DNA from: Chloroflexota bacterium
GTDB taxonomy: Bacteria; Chloroflexota; Limnocylindria; QHBO01
Assembly (NCBI GenBank): GCA_040902225.1
Contig: JBBDXT010000004.1
Coordinates: 178,060 to 242,059 of the forward strand
Length of the DNA: 64,000 bases
Direction: 5' to 3'
This document shows, one piece after another, positions 44,095 to 54,606 of the stretch. Both the position numbers and the translations under genes were made by a program. The notes under the pieces were generated by a model. That model was given only the letters and a program-made list of their open reading frames with translations. It was not told the DNA's origin and did no database searches. Position 1 is the stretch's first letter; every line of letters starts with the position of its first letter.

Positions 44095-45906
44095 ATGATC
44101 CCCCCGGAGCGCACCCGCAACTTCAGCATCGTTGCGCACATCGACCACGGCAAGAGCACGCTGGCGGATCGGCTCCTCGAGGCAACCCACACCATCGACC
44201 CGCGCCAGATGACGTCACAGGTCCTGGACAGCATGGATCTGGAGCGCGAGAAGGGGATCACCATCAAGGCCCGCGCGGTGCGGCTCCAGTACGACGCCAA
44301 GGACGGGCAGACCTACGCGCTCAACCTGATCGACACCCCCGGCCATGTCGATTTCACGTACGAGGTGAGCCGGTCCCTTCAGGCCTGCGAGGGGGCGATC
44401 CTGGTGGTCGACGCCAGCCAGGGGATCGAGGCCCAGACGTTGGCCAACATGCACCTGGCGCTGGAGCAGCAGCTGGTCATCATCCCGGTCATCAACAAGA
44501 TCGACCTCGCCTCGGCCGACCCCGAGATGGTCCTGGGGGAGCTGGAGGAGACCCTCGCCATCCCGCGCGAGGAGGTCATCCTGGCCTCGGCCAAGGAGGG
44601 GCGAGGGATCGACGAGATCCTGGAGGCGATCGTCAAGCGCATCCCTGCACCCAGCGGCCACGCGTCGGCGCCTCTCCAGGCGCTCGTCTTCGACAGCCAC
44701 TACGACCCGTACAAGGGCGTGGTCGCCTACGTCCGCGTGGCCAACGGTACGCTCCACGACCACGAGCGCATCCGCTTCATGGCCACCGGCGTCGAGACCG
44801 ACATCCTGGAGCTCGGCTACTTCCGGCCACAGCCGGTCCCGACCCGTCGCCTGACCGTCGGTGAGGTGGGTTATGTTGCCTCCGGTCTGAAGAGCATTGC
44901 CGACGCTCGCGTGGGCGACACCCTGACCGATGCCGACCGCCCCGCGCCCGAGCCCCTGCCCGGCTACAAGCAGGCGCTGCCGCTCGTCTTCGCCGGCATC
45001 TACCCGATGCGTGGCGACGAGTACCCGCTGCTGCGCGACGCGCTCGAGAAGCTGCACCTCAACGACGCCTCGTTCGTCTACGAGCCCGAGTCGAGCGTGG
45101 CGCTCGGATTCGGCTATCGCTGTGGGTTCCTTGGCCTGCTGCACATGGAGATCGTCCAGGAGCGCCTCGAGCGCGAGTTCGGGCTCGAGCTGATCGCATC
45201 GGCGCCGTCGGTCGAATACCGCGTCAAGCGCTTGAACAGGGCCGATGAGCTTGTCGTGGACAACCCCGCCCAGTTCCCGCCAGCCGGCGAGGTCGAGTTG
45301 ATCAGCGAGCCATGGGTGTCGGCCACGGTCATAACCCCGACCGACTACATCGGGCCGATCATGGAGCTGGCCACCACCCGCCGCGGCGACTTCATCAACA
45401 TGGAGTACCTCGACCCCAAGCGGGTGAACATGCACTTCGAGATGCCGCTGGCCGAGCTGATCATCGACTTCTACGACCAGCTGAAGAGCCGATCCTCGGG
45501 ATATGCCAGCCTCGACTACGCGTACCTGGGCTATCGGCCCGGGGAGCTGGTCAAGCTCGACATCATGGTCAGCGGCGAGCCGGTGGATGCGCTCTCCCTG
45601 ATCGTCCATCGGTCCAATGCTTTCCGGGTCGGGAAGGCGCTGGTCGAGAAATTGAAAGAGCTGATCCCGCGCCAGATGTTCGAAGTGCCGGTCCAGGCGG
45701 CCATTGGTTCCAATATCATCAGCCGCGAGACGATCCGGGCGATGCGCAAGAACGTGCTGGCCAAGTGCTACGGCGGCGACATCACCCGCAAGCGCAAGCT
45801 CCTGGAGAAGCAGAAAGAAGGCAAGCAGCGGATGAAGCGGATCGGGTCCGTCGAGATCCCGCAGGAAGCCTTCCTGGCCATCCTCCGCATGAACGAGGGG
45901 CAATAG
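44095..45906 (+). CDS. lepA: Elongation factor 4 (LepA), ribosomal back-translocase GTPase
   Basis: 603 residues, full length. G1 is [16 protein letters not shown], then the G3 region [39 protein letters not shown] and NKIDL (G4). The domain II start and the LepA-specific C-terminus ([37 protein letters not shown]) are present. It acts on stalled ribosomes. Its stop is 1 bp before the CPBP gene. Confidence 0.96.
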   Translation: MIPPERTRNFSIVAHIDHGKSTLADRLLEATHTIDPRQMTSQVLDSMDLEREKGITIKARAVRLQYDAKDGQTYALNLIDTPGHVDFTYEVSRSLQACEGAILVVDASQGIEAQTLANMHLALEQQLVIIPVINKIDLASADPEMVLGELEETLAIPREEVILASAKEGRGIDEILEAIVKRIPAPSGHASAPLQALVFDSHYDPYKGVVAYVRVANGTLHDHERIRFMATGVETDILELGYFRPQPVPTRRLTVGEVGYVASGLKSIADARVGDTLTDADRPAPEPLPGYKQALPLVFAGIYPMRGDEYPLLRDALEKLHLNDASFVYEPESSVALGFGYRCGFLGLLHMEIVQERLEREFGLELIASAPSVEYRVKRLNRADELVVDNPAQFPPAGEVELISEPWVSATVITPTDYIGPIMELATTRRGDFINMEYLDPKRVNMHFEMPLAELIIDFYDQLKSRSSGYASLDYAYLGYRPGELVKLDIMVSGEPVDALSLIVHRSNAFRVGKALVEKLKELIPRQMFEVPVQAAIGSNIISRETIRAMRKNVLAKCYGGDITRKRKLLEKQKEGKQRMKRIGSVEIPQEAFLAILRMNEGQ

Positions 45907-45907
45907 C

Positions 45908-46576
45908 GTGAACTTCCAGGACTCGTTGCGCCTCTCGATCGCCCTGGGGCTGACGATCTTCCTGGTCCTGCTGCGCTTCGACTCGGATCGCATCATGCGT
46001 TCCGACTACTTCCGCTCCCGATCCCCGTGGATCGGCCCGCTCTCCTACTACGGGCTGGTGGTGCTGTTCGCGATCGGGATCGCCTTCATCCTGCCGCGGG
46101 GCCGGGCGCAGCTCTTCCTGGCCCCGGGCGACCCGGAATCGATGCTGCCGGTGATGCTCCTGTTCTGCGCGGTGGCCATCCTGAACGGGCTGGTGCTCGC
46201 GTTCCTGCGCTACCGCGCCATCCTGCCGTTGCCCACCCCGCTGGTCGCCACGCGCCTGGCGGGCGCCGCGGCCAACGCCTTCGCAGAGGAGCTGCAGTTC
46301 CGCTCGATCGTGCTGGGTATGCTCCTCTTCGCCGAGCTGCCGGGCGGCGTGGGGACCGCCCTGGTGGTGCAGGCGCTGCTCTACGGCCTGGCGCACCGGC
46401 GCCTGTGGAGGGAGCGCGATTGGTACTTCCTGGCGGGCTCGGTCCTGCTCGGCTATGGCGCGGGGCTGGCGACCGTGACCACCGGGTCGGTGGTGCCGGC
46501 GATGGTGGGGCACTTCGCGGTGACAGCCTCGCTCTTTGCCTTTGCCGGGGGACGGCTCCGCCAGAGGCCGATCTAG
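45908..46576 (+). CDS. CPBP-family intramembrane metalloprotease
   Basis: 222 residues with about six hydrophobic helices. The first catalytic motif is AEELQFRSIV (EExxxR). The second is LLYGLAHRR with the metal-binding His, and MVGHFAVTAS supplies the third. CPBP (Abi) proteases cleave membrane-embedded substrates; the natural substrate is unknown. The GTG start lies 1 bp after the lepA stop, so it is co-transcribed. Confidence 0.83.
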   Translation: MNFQDSLRLSIALGLTIFLVLLRFDSDRIMRSDYFRSRSPWIGPLSYYGLVVLFAIGIAFILPRGRAQLFLAPGDPESMLPVMLLFCAVAILNGLVLAFLRYRAILPLPTPLVATRLAGAAANAFAEELQFRSIVLGMLLFAELPGGVGTALVVQALLYGLAHRRLWRERDWYFLAGSVLLGYGAGLATVTTGSVVPAMVGHFAVTASLFAFAGGRLRQRPI

Positions 46577-47032
46577 GGAGTTGACGGCGCGCCGAGACGC
46601 CGACCTCGGATGGCTTCGCAACATCCTCGCCGGCCGCCCGGTGCGCGCTCCACATGGGGCCTTGGTTGACCAGCTACCAACCACATTGGTAGATGAGTAC
46701 GCCGGGACCCACTGAGGATGGCTCGGGGCCTATCCATGCATCGGGCTACCAGTGACACTGGTAGGACCATGCGTAAGCGGTTGTCCGGAGGCCGAAGTGC
46801 GCCGTTGTACCAACAGGGTTGGTGAGCCGCGAGGATCAATGGGCTGTTGACATGGCCTTAGTACGTGGGGTGCCACATGGGCACCGATGCCCCATTTCCT
46901 GGCCCCCGGCACCATGCGTGCTGGCCAGTGCCATGCACCCGGCGGGGTGTCGATCCTGGGCAAGCCCAGGCGTCGTATAGGTAGACCGGCGAACGCAAGC
47001 GCCAACAGTAGTACGAGAAGGAGATCCCACTC
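46577..47032. other. 456-bp non-coding stretch before the VOC gene
   Basis: No credible protein gene was found on either strand. It holds three 19-bp palindromes (see the repeat at 46674-46825), a further inverted repeat GGTGCC-ACATG-GGCACC (46869-46885), and several CCACATGGG/GGCACC-like short repeats up to 46935. AAGGAGA at 47018-47024 serves the next gene. A regulatory region or a structured non-coding RNA is possible. Confidence 0.5.
46674..46825. repeat. Three 19-bp palindromes, CTACCA-N7-TGGTAG type
   Basis: CTACCAA-N5-TTGGTAG (46674-46692), CTACCAGTG-A-CACTGGTAG (46746-46764, perfect 9-bp arms), and the weaker TACCAAC-AGG-GTTGGTG (46808-46824). Centres lie near 46683, 46755 and 46816, i.e. 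72 and 61 bp apart. All keep ACCA...TGGT in the same register, as expected for binding sites of one dimeric protein or for a small hairpin repeat. Confidence 0.65.
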
Positions 47033-47371
47033 ATGGCAGCCAAGGTCATTCACGTGGAAGTCACGGGCAAGGACGGGCCCGCGCTTCAGAAGTTCTACTC
47101 CGACATCTTCGACTGGAAGCTCGACACCGACCTTCCCGACGGCTACGGCATGGCAAGGGACGAGACTGGATTCACCAGCGGCATCGGGCCGACCCGCGAC
47201 GGGTCCGCCGGCCAGGTGACTTTCTACGTCCATTCCGAGGACCCGGCCGGCATCCTGCGCCGCGTCGAGGAGCTCGGCGGCAAGGTGTTGATGCCCCTGA
47301 CCGAAGTGGCCAAGGACACCACCATCGCCCTCTTCGCCGATCCCGAGGGTCACGTCGTCGGGATCATGTAG
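47033..47371 (+). CDS. VOC-family (glyoxalase/bleomycin-resistance fold) protein
   Basis: 112 residues: one pair of beta-alpha-beta-beta-beta units with VIHVEVTGKDGPALQKFYSDIFDWKLD, VTFYVHSEDPAGILRRVEELGGKVLMPLTEV, and IALFADPEGHVVGIM. It is a VOC dimerising protein; metal ligands are possibly His and Glu, but the substrate is unknown. AAGGAGA is 8 nt before the ATG. The long upstream region with three palindromes suggests special regulation. Confidence 0.85.
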   Translation: MAAKVIHVEVTGKDGPALQKFYSDIFDWKLDTDLPDGYGMARDETGFTSGIGPTRDGSAGQVTFYVHSEDPAGILRRVEELGGKVLMPLTEVAKDTTIALFADPEGHVVGIM

Positions 47372-47428
47372 TCCTGCCGTCGCAAACCGCGAACACCGCC
47401 CCGAGCCCGCTGCATGTACGCTCGGGGC

Positions 47429-48583
47429 GTGTCGTTTCCCTCGCACCACCTGTACGTCCACGTCCCCTTCTGCCGGCTGGTGTGCGCCTACTGCGACTTC
47501 GTGACGGTGGGTGGGCGCGGCGTGGAGATTCCGCGCTACGTCGAGGCGTTGTTGCGCGAGATGGCGCTGCGACCGGCATCGGGCCAGCTGGCGACCATCT
47601 ACTTCGGTGGCGGCACGCCATCCCTGCTTCCAGCCGATGCTGTTGCTCGCGTTGTGGAGGCAGCCAGGGACCGATGGGGCTCGGAGCCTGCCGAGATCAC
47701 CCTCGAGGCCAACCCGAGCGAGCGCGAGGCACCCGATTGGACCGCCCTGCGCGCGGCCGGCGTGACGCGCATCTCGCTCGGCGTGCAATCGTTCCGTGAC
47801 CCCGAGCTGGTGACGTTGGCCCGCGGCCACACCGCCGAAGAGGCTCGCGCTGCCTACGCGTCAATCCGGGTCGCGGCCTTCGAGAACGTATCAGTGGACC
47901 TGATCTACGGCATCCCGGCCCAGTCCCTGGAAGATTGGCGAGAGGGCCTGCTGGCCGCGCTTACGGTCGAGCCCGAGCACCTCTCGCTCTATGCGCTTCA
48001 GCTCGCGCTCGCGCCCGATGAATGGGCCGCGCCGCCCCGTCCCGGCGCCCTGCGCTGGCGGCATCGGATGGTGGTACGACAGGACGATGGCCTGGCGGCG
48101 GCCCAATACCAGCTTGCCGAGGAGCTGCTGCGCAGCGCCGACTACCACCACTACGAGCTCTCCTCGTGGGCGCGGCCGGGCTTCGAGTCGCGCCACAACT
48201 CGGCGTACTGGGAGCGCAGGCCGTACACCGGCATCGGCGCCGGGGCGCATTCGTATGACGGTCTGACCCGTTCCTGGAATGAGCGCGACCTGGACCGATA
48301 CCTGGCACGGACCGAGGCGGGTGAACGAGTCCTGGCTGGGAGCGAAGAGCTCAACGAGCCGACCCGCGCCTTCGAGGCAATTGCGCTCGGGCTGCGCCGG
48401 TTAACGGGGTTCCGACGCGCCGACTTTGCCACGGAATTCGGTGAGGATCCGGTCCAGCGGTTCGCAGACGCCGTGGCTGAAGGGACCGCGGCGGGGTTGC
48501 TCGAGGTCACCGAGGAGGCGGTCCTGCTCACTGCCCGTGGGCGCCTCTTCGCCAACGAGGCGCTCGTCGCGTTTGCGCCCTAG
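47429..48583 (+). CDS. hemW: HemW-like radical SAM protein (heme chaperone family)
   Basis: 384 residues from GTG 47429; TACGCT is 6 nt upstream, so this start is preferred to the ATG at 47414. The SAM-cluster motif is HVPFCRLVCAYCDF (CxxxCxxC). IYFGGGTPSLLP, ITLEANPSE, ISLGVQSF and VSVDLIYGIPAQSLEDW are typical of the HemN/HemW family, and the C-terminal HTH-like RRLTGFRRADFATEFGEDP is present. It lacks the Cys-rich N-terminal tail of HemN, so HemW (heme chaperone) is more likely than an oxygen-independent coproporphyrinogen oxidase. Note that it lies upstream of the hrcA operon, as in many bacteria. Confidence 0.88.
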   Translation: MSFPSHHLYVHVPFCRLVCAYCDFVTVGGRGVEIPRYVEALLREMALRPASGQLATIYFGGGTPSLLPADAVARVVEAARDRWGSEPAEITLEANPSEREAPDWTALRAAGVTRISLGVQSFRDPELVTLARGHTAEEARAAYASIRVAAFENVSVDLIYGIPAQSLEDWREGLLAALTVEPEHLSLYALQLALAPDEWAAPPRPGALRWRHRMVVRQDDGLAAAQYQLAEELLRSADYHHYELSSWARPGFESRHNSAYWERRPYTGIGAGAHSYDGLTRSWNERDLDRYLARTEAGERVLAGSEELNEPTRAFEAIALGLRRLTGFRRADFATEFGEDPVQRFADAVAEGTAAGLLEVTEEAVLLTARGRLFANEALVAFAP

Positions 48584-48620
48584 GCTGTGATCGACCCCAG
48601 AACCCAGAGGAGAACGACAG

Positions 48621-48785
48621 ATCCGAAAGATCGTTGCCGGCCTACGAGCTCCGGCTCCAGGTCTACCCGATCCTCGTCGGGACGGGGAAGCACTTCTTCG
48701 AGGAGTCCGTCGGCGAGCTCCCGCTGAAGCTCGTGGAATCCAAGATCACGAGCAACGGCTCCACTACCAGCCTGCACCGGGGTAA
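48621..48785 (+). pseudogene. Remnant of a RibD_C/dihydrofolate reductase-fold gene with internal deletion
   Basis: AGAGGAG (48606-48612) precedes ATCCGAAAGATCGTTGCC, which would encode the usual start MRKIVAGL of this family if ATC were ATG. It then joins directly, in another frame, to YELRLQVYPILVGTGKHFFEESVGELPLKLVESK, the C-terminal part. About 120 residues between are missing and the frames do not match. The gene is dead, caught as a start plus an end. Confidence 0.65.
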
Positions 48786-48820
48786 GGCCAGGGGGTGCAG
48801 TTGGGTGGCCAGAGGGCCCT

Positions 48821-49357
48821 TCAGGCCCTTCCGCGAGCCCCGGCCAGTGCCGCGGCGTACGCGGCCGAGCCGATGGCGCCGGCCAGAAGGTCGTTCACGG
48901 TGTCCCAGGTGCCGCGCACGTTATGGAGCCCGAACCAGACGTCGCTGTAGTACTCCTGAGCCTCAAGCCCGATGTGGGCCAACTGCGCGAGGCCGACGGC
49001 GCTGAGTGGTGGCAGGTCAAGGAGCTCAGCGAGGACGACGGTGGCCGCACCCGTCCCGTGCGCATGAGGAATTGCGTCGAAATAGCGATAGCGGTCGTAC
49101 AGGTCGAAGTGGTTGCCGAGCAGGTCGAGCGAGAAGATGGACAGGTACAGGTTGTCCGTCCAGAACGGGTAGCGGCCTCGCTTTCCAGCGCCATGCACAA
49201 CCGGCACCAGCAGGCTCAAGGGAATCATCACGATGCCTCGGGTGCCAATCGCCTTCCCTGCGAAGCGGTGATCGTTTCTGTGAAGGAGGGCCTCGGCCAG
49301 GATCGCGACGATGGTCCCGCGCAGGAGGGCGTTGATCAGCACACCGATGACACGCAT
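48821..49357 (-). CDS. Membrane protein resembling the YjdF/DUF2238 group
   Basis: 178 residues from the ATG at 49357, supported by TACGAT 6 nt upstream. Hydrophobic helices are VIGVLINALLRGTIVAILAEALL, IVMIPLSLLVPVV and two near the C-terminus. The acid and His pattern DLYDRYRYFDAIPHAHGTGAATVVLAEL and DVWFGLHNVRGTWDTVNDLLAGAIGS suggests a polytopic enzyme or carrier; the DUF2238 assignment is tentative. It is divergent from hrcA. Confidence 0.55.
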   Translation of the reverse strand: MRVIGVLINALLRGTIVAILAEALLHRNDHRFAGKAIGTRGIVMIPLSLLVPVVHGAGKRGRYPFWTDNLYLSIFSLDLLGNHFDLYDRYRYFDAIPHAHGTGAATVVLAELLDLPPLSAVGLAQLAHIGLEAQEYYSDVWFGLHNVRGTWDTVNDLLAGAIGSAAYAAALAGARGRA

Positions 49358-49385
49358 GGGCGCATCGTACGGCGGCCGAGCCGCG

Positions 49386-49456
49386 TTGACACTGGTCCGG
49401 CGGGGTTGGTACGATTCCAGCCGAACCATTTAGCACTCTCATCGGTAGAGTGCTAA
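49386..49456 (+). promoter_or_regulatory. Heat-shock promoter and CIRCE operator of hrcA-grpE-dnaK
   Basis: TTGACA (49386-49391) and TACGAT (49410-49415) are spaced 18 bp. Downstream lies a perfect CIRCE, TTAGCACTC-N9-GAGTGCTAA (49430-49456), which would be in the mRNA leader and is the HrcA binding site. The first gene is HrcA itself, so the operon is autoregulated. Confidence 0.93.
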
Positions 49457-49490
49457 CGGACCCGCAAGGGCACGACAACGGAGGCCAGTC

Positions 49491-50600
49491 TTGGTCGGCG
49501 AGGGGATGACCCGCGGCGAGAAGAGCGCCCCGTCTCGGTCGGTGCTGAACCTGACCGAGCGGCAGCGCATCGTGCTGCGCGCCGTGGTCGAGGACTACGT
49601 GCTGAATGCCGTGCCGGTTGGTTCGCAGGCGCTGGTGGAGCGCTACGGACTGCCCGTGAGCTCGGCCACCGTGCGCAGCGCCATGGCCGAGCTCGAGGCG
49701 CTGGGCCTTCTGAGCCACCCGCATACCAGCGCTGGCCGCGTCCCCTCCGACCTGGGCTATCGGACCTACGTCGAGTCCCTCATGCGCGAGTCGGCCCTCG
49801 ACCGCGCCGACCAGCTCATGATCCGCCACCAGTTCAGCCAGGTGCAGCTGACCAGCAACGAATGGCTGCGACTGGCCGCCTCGATCCTGGCCACCAGCAC
49901 TCGCTCCGCCGCCGTCGTGACGCCGGCCCGGGCGCGGCGCGCCCGCTTCGGGCACGTCCAACTGGTCGAGCTGGCCGATCAGGCGCGCCTGGCAGTCCTC
50001 GTGCTCGGCGACGGCAACGTGGTGCAGCGCCGGCTCCAGCGCAGCAGCGTGGAGCGGGCAACCGCGGGAGATGCGACCGGGCAGGCTGAGCTCGACACGG
50101 CCGCAGCCACTCTCAACAGCGGGCTCGCCGGCCTGTCGGCGCCGCAGGTGCGACGCAGGCTGGGCAAGCTGGCTCCGCTCGCGGCGCACGTCGCCGAGGT
50201 CCTGGCGCAGATGCTGGAAGAGGCGGACTCGGTCGCGGTCGAGGAGGTCTTCACCGACGGCATCGTCAACGTCCTGGAGCAGCCGGAGTTCGCAGGCGGC
50301 GCCAAGCTGCGCGGCGTGCTCGAGGTGCTCCAGCGATCGGACTTCCTGGAGCAGCTGGTGCCGGTGCTGAGCCGCCGCGGCGGAGTCACGGTGATCATCG
50401 GCCACGAGAACATCAACGACGCGATGCACGAGGTGAGCCTCGTCTTCGCGCCGTACGGCACGGAGGACTCGGCGCTTGGCCTACTGGGCGTGCTGGGCCC
50501 GACACGCATGCCGTACCCCCGCGCCATTCCGACAGTGCGCTATCTCTCAACGCTTATGAACGAGCTGATCTCGAGTCACCCAACGGAGAACCATGACTGA
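49491..50600 (+). CDS. hrcA: Heat-inducible transcription repressor HrcA
   Basis: 369 residues from a TTG with GGAGG 8 nt before (an ATG at 49506 is also possible). The winged HTH is LTERQRIVLRAVVEDYVLNAVPVGSQALVERYGLPVSSATVRSAMAELEALGLLSHPHTSAGRVPSDLGYRTYV. The GAF-like and dimerisation parts follow (GHVQLVELADQARLAVLVLGDG; EDSALGLLGVLGPTRMPYPRAIPTVRYL). It represses the chaperone genes by binding CIRCE and is stabilised by GroEL in other bacteria. The end overlaps grpE by 8 bp. Confidence 0.95.
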   Translation: MVGEGMTRGEKSAPSRSVLNLTERQRIVLRAVVEDYVLNAVPVGSQALVERYGLPVSSATVRSAMAELEALGLLSHPHTSAGRVPSDLGYRTYVESLMRESALDRADQLMIRHQFSQVQLTSNEWLRLAASILATSTRSAAVVTPARARRARFGHVQLVELADQARLAVLVLGDGNVVQRRLQRSSVERATAGDATGQAELDTAAATLNSGLAGLSAPQVRRRLGKLAPLAAHVAEVLAQMLEEADSVAVEEVFTDGIVNVLEQPEFAGGAKLRGVLEVLQRSDFLEQLVPVLSRRGGVTVIIGHENINDAMHEVSLVFAPYGTEDSALGLLGVLGPTRMPYPRAIPTVRYLSTLMNELISSHPTENHD

Positions 50601-51147
50601 GCGACCCACCAACGGCGCCCCCGAGGACGCGCCCCACGCGCGCGGGCCGTCGCGCGCGGCCCTGATCCAGCAGCTGGAGGACATGCAGCGCGTGCTGGAT
50701 GAGACGCGCGAGCAGTCCGACGAGCACCTGCGCGGCCTGCAGCGCACCGCCGCCGACTTCGCCAACTACCGGCGTCGGGTCGACGAGGAGCGCGAGGGCC
50801 TGTCCCAGTTCAGCAACGCGCTGCTGATCGGCAAGCTGCTGGCCGTCCTCGACGACTTCGATCGCGCGCTCGAGAACGTGCCGAAGGACATCCACGAGGG
50901 TTGGGTGGACGGCGTGCGCCTCGTCGAGCGGAAGCTGCGCGGCCTGCTGGAGGCCGAGGGCGTCACCCAGATCGAGGCGCTCGGCCAGCCATTCGATCCG
51001 AACCTGCACGAGGCGGTCGTCCACGAGGAGACCGAAGACCATCCCGATAACCAGGTGATCGCTGAGCTACAGCGCGGATACCGGCTGCGAGACCGGGTCC
51101 TGCGCCCATCGCTCGTCCGCGTCGCGAACAATCCAAAGGAGCACTGA
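50593..51147 (+). CDS. grpE: GrpE nucleotide-exchange factor of DnaK
   Basis: 184 residues. A long coiled coil (about 25-90: [43 protein letters not shown]) and the C-terminal beta-wing ([40 protein letters not shown]) are the GrpE signature. It dissociates ADP from DnaK. dnaK follows after 4 bp. Confidence 0.95.
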   Translation: MTERPTNGAPEDAPHARGPSRAALIQQLEDMQRVLDETREQSDEHLRGLQRTAADFANYRRRVDEEREGLSQFSNALLIGKLLAVLDDFDRALENVPKDIHEGWVDGVRLVERKLRGLLEAEGVTQIEALGQPFDPNLHEAVVHEETEDHPDNQVIAELQRGYRLRDRVLRPSLVRVANNPKEH

Positions 51148-51151
51148 ACAG

Positions 51152-53089
<1,938 letters not shown>

Positions 53090-53184
53090 CGATCCTTCTT
53101 GACTCCGGGATAGGGCCGAGCGACCATCCCTCGGCTGGCTGGCGCAACAGCCTGCGGGACGGCCGCCCGGCCCTTTCACACATC

Positions 53185-53204
53185 GGGAAGTGCCGAGACT
53201 TCCC
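53185..53204 (+). terminator. Inverted repeat downstream of dnaK (weak terminator candidate)
   Basis: GGGAAGT-GCCGAG-ACTTCCC is a perfect 7-bp inverted repeat about 95 bp after the dnaK stop. A T-run is lacking, so it may instead be a regulatory site or mRNA-stabilising hairpin. Confidence 0.35.
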
Positions 53205-53240
53205 TGCTTCCCCGGAAGCCCGCGCCTTAGCGCACCGTCC

Positions 53241-53438
53241 TTGCCAGATCGCAACCAGGCTGCTGTTGCGCGACCTGACCGGCTCGTACATCGCCAGATT
53301 GCAACCAGGCTGCACTTAGGCGGGTTTGGGCGGATCCTGGACACCTCCGCGCGCCCCATCCACGCTCACGGCCGCCCGCCCTCGCCGTACCCGCTGCCTT
53401 CCAGCGCGCCTAACGCCAACACCCTTGCGATCTGGCAA
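53241..53438. repeat. Short repeats with TTGCCAGATCGCAA cores near the end of the XRE gene
   Basis: Copies lie at 53241-53254 (TTGCCAGATCGCAA) and 53291-53304 (TCGCCAGATTGCAA), direct orientation. The first two share GCCAGATYGCAACCAGGCTG and are 50 bp apart. A third, reversed, lies at 53425-53438 inside the 3' coding part of the gene. Confidence 0.5.
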
Positions 53439-54092
53439 CTTGGCGAGCAGCAGGAGGCCGCTCGGAGTGCCGCTGGGCTTCCGAATCCAGGCGACGGCGC
53501 CCTTGCCGCGTAACCCGAAGCGCGCAAACAGGCGCGAATGGTCGGCCAAGCGCCGGCGGTTGGTGGTGCTCTCGGCAACGACCAGGACCGCGACCGCGCC
53601 CGTTGCCCGCCATCCGTGCGAGCGCGCCACAGTCGGCGCGACACGCTCTTTGGCATTCAGCGTCCCGAGCAGGTCCTGGATCTCCGCGATGACCGTCTTG
53701 ATCTCGATCACGGCGAGCGTATTCGTGACTGCGTGGAATGCCAGCAGGTCAATACGGCCGCGATCGCCGTATTGGTTGAAGCTCGCTTCGGGGACGACCG
53801 TCCAGCCGAATCTCTCCAATCGGCGGGTCAGCCACTCGGCCAATCGTGCGTGGTCGGCGTCGCGCAGCCGCGCGAGTTCCGCACCACGAAAGCCCGCATC
53901 AAACCCCAATCGCAGGTCTAGCGCGGAGCCGATGCGCCGGACACCCTGGATCGACAGCGCCTCGGCGTGTCCGCGTTCGAGCAGACTGATGAGTGAGGCG
54001 CTCACCCCGGCCTTTCCCGCCAGATCGGCTTGCCGCCAACCCCGCCTATGGCGGAGCGCCCGAACGATCCCACCCAGCTCCGCGTCATTCAC
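53316..54092 (-). CDS. XRE-type HTH regulator fused to a PD-(D/E)XK nuclease-like domain
   Basis: 258 residues from the GTG at 54092 (an upstream GTG at 54146 gives 276). The N-terminal HTH reads LGGIVRALRHRRGWRQADLAGKAGVSASLISLLERGH. After a linker (about residues 65-95) come VVPEASFNQYGDRGRIDLLAFHAVTNTLAVIEIKTVIAEIQDLLGTLNAKER. The Glu, ID and EIK residues match the E...D...ExK core of PD-(D/E)XK nucleases. The tail is Arg/Gly-rich. The pairing of a xenobiotic-response HTH and a nuclease fold suggests defence or a toxin-antitoxin-like DNA-damage response, but no partner gene is adjacent. A pure transcription factor with a dead nuclease fold is an alternative. Confidence 0.72.
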   Translation of the reverse strand: MNDAELGGIVRALRHRRGWRQADLAGKAGVSASLISLLERGHAEALSIQGVRRIGSALDLRLGFDAGFRGAELARLRDADHARLAEWLTRRLERFGWTVVPEASFNQYGDRGRIDLLAFHAVTNTLAVIEIKTVIAEIQDLLGTLNAKERVAPTVARSHGWRATGAVAVLVVAESTTNRRRLADHSRLFARFGLRGKGAVAWIRKPSGTPSGLLLLAKLPDRKGVGVRRAGRQRVRRGRAAVSVDGARGGVQDPPKPA

Positions 54093-54164
54093 TGGCGCGA
54101 TGATCGCGTTCGCGATGTACGGGCGTGTTATCCGGCGCTTAGGCACACGCGGCTCGGTGAATGG

Positions 54165-54481
54165 TTAGCCCTTGACGTCCGTGACCTCGAAGAAGACGAC
54201 GAGTGGGGCGAGGCGCTGAAACGCCTCGTGGTCGGCCAAGCCGTCACCCATGGCGTTCAGGGCGTCCACCGCAGCCATCCAATCGGCCAGTGAGTCGAAG
54301 GAGGCTTCGAGGACACGCGAGTACCGCGAAGGCGCTCCGCGGCTCATGACCGTCCCTCGCTCAGCCGCAGTGTTCAGATCCCGGTGGCGCTCGTGAGCTC
54401 GGGGACCAGGTGTTGCGTGAGGAGCCCGTCAACCTCGTCGGTGTCGAGCTCCTGGGGGAACAGCAAGAGGACATCGAGCAT
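54165..54481 (-). pseudogene. Decayed small dimeric alpha/beta-barrel (EthD-like) gene
   Basis: AGGAGG precedes the ATG at 54481, from which MLDVLLLFPQELDTDEVDG and LVPELTSATGI are read to a TGA at 54374-54376. Reading through gives TLRLSEGRS, then a frameshift enters the frame of RGAPSRYSRVLEASF and FQRLAPLVVFFEVTDVKG, which ends at 54165. Together this would be a roughly 100-residue EthD/Dabb-type barrel. Both a nonsense codon (TGA for CGA) and a shift are needed to explain it, so it is inactive. The second half alone could still be expressed from an ATG at 54347. Confidence 0.6.
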
Positions 54482-54606
54482 CTGCGCCTCCTATCGGGCC
54501 GCCACGTTGGCTCTCAAGCCTGTTGGATGCCATTTTGACCCTGCGTAGAATCGTGCTTCCTGGCGGCGGACCACGGACGAGGAAGCGGAGAGCGCGAGGG
54601 GCCACC

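Noticed and set aside
44215-45996. Open frame of 593 codons antisense to lepA
   Set aside because: The sense frame encodes complete LepA; the antisense frame is a GC-bias shadow.
54030-54293. Plus-strand 87-codon frame opposite the EthD-like remnant
   Set aside because: It overlaps the XRE gene and the remnant in antisense and has no start signal or similarity.
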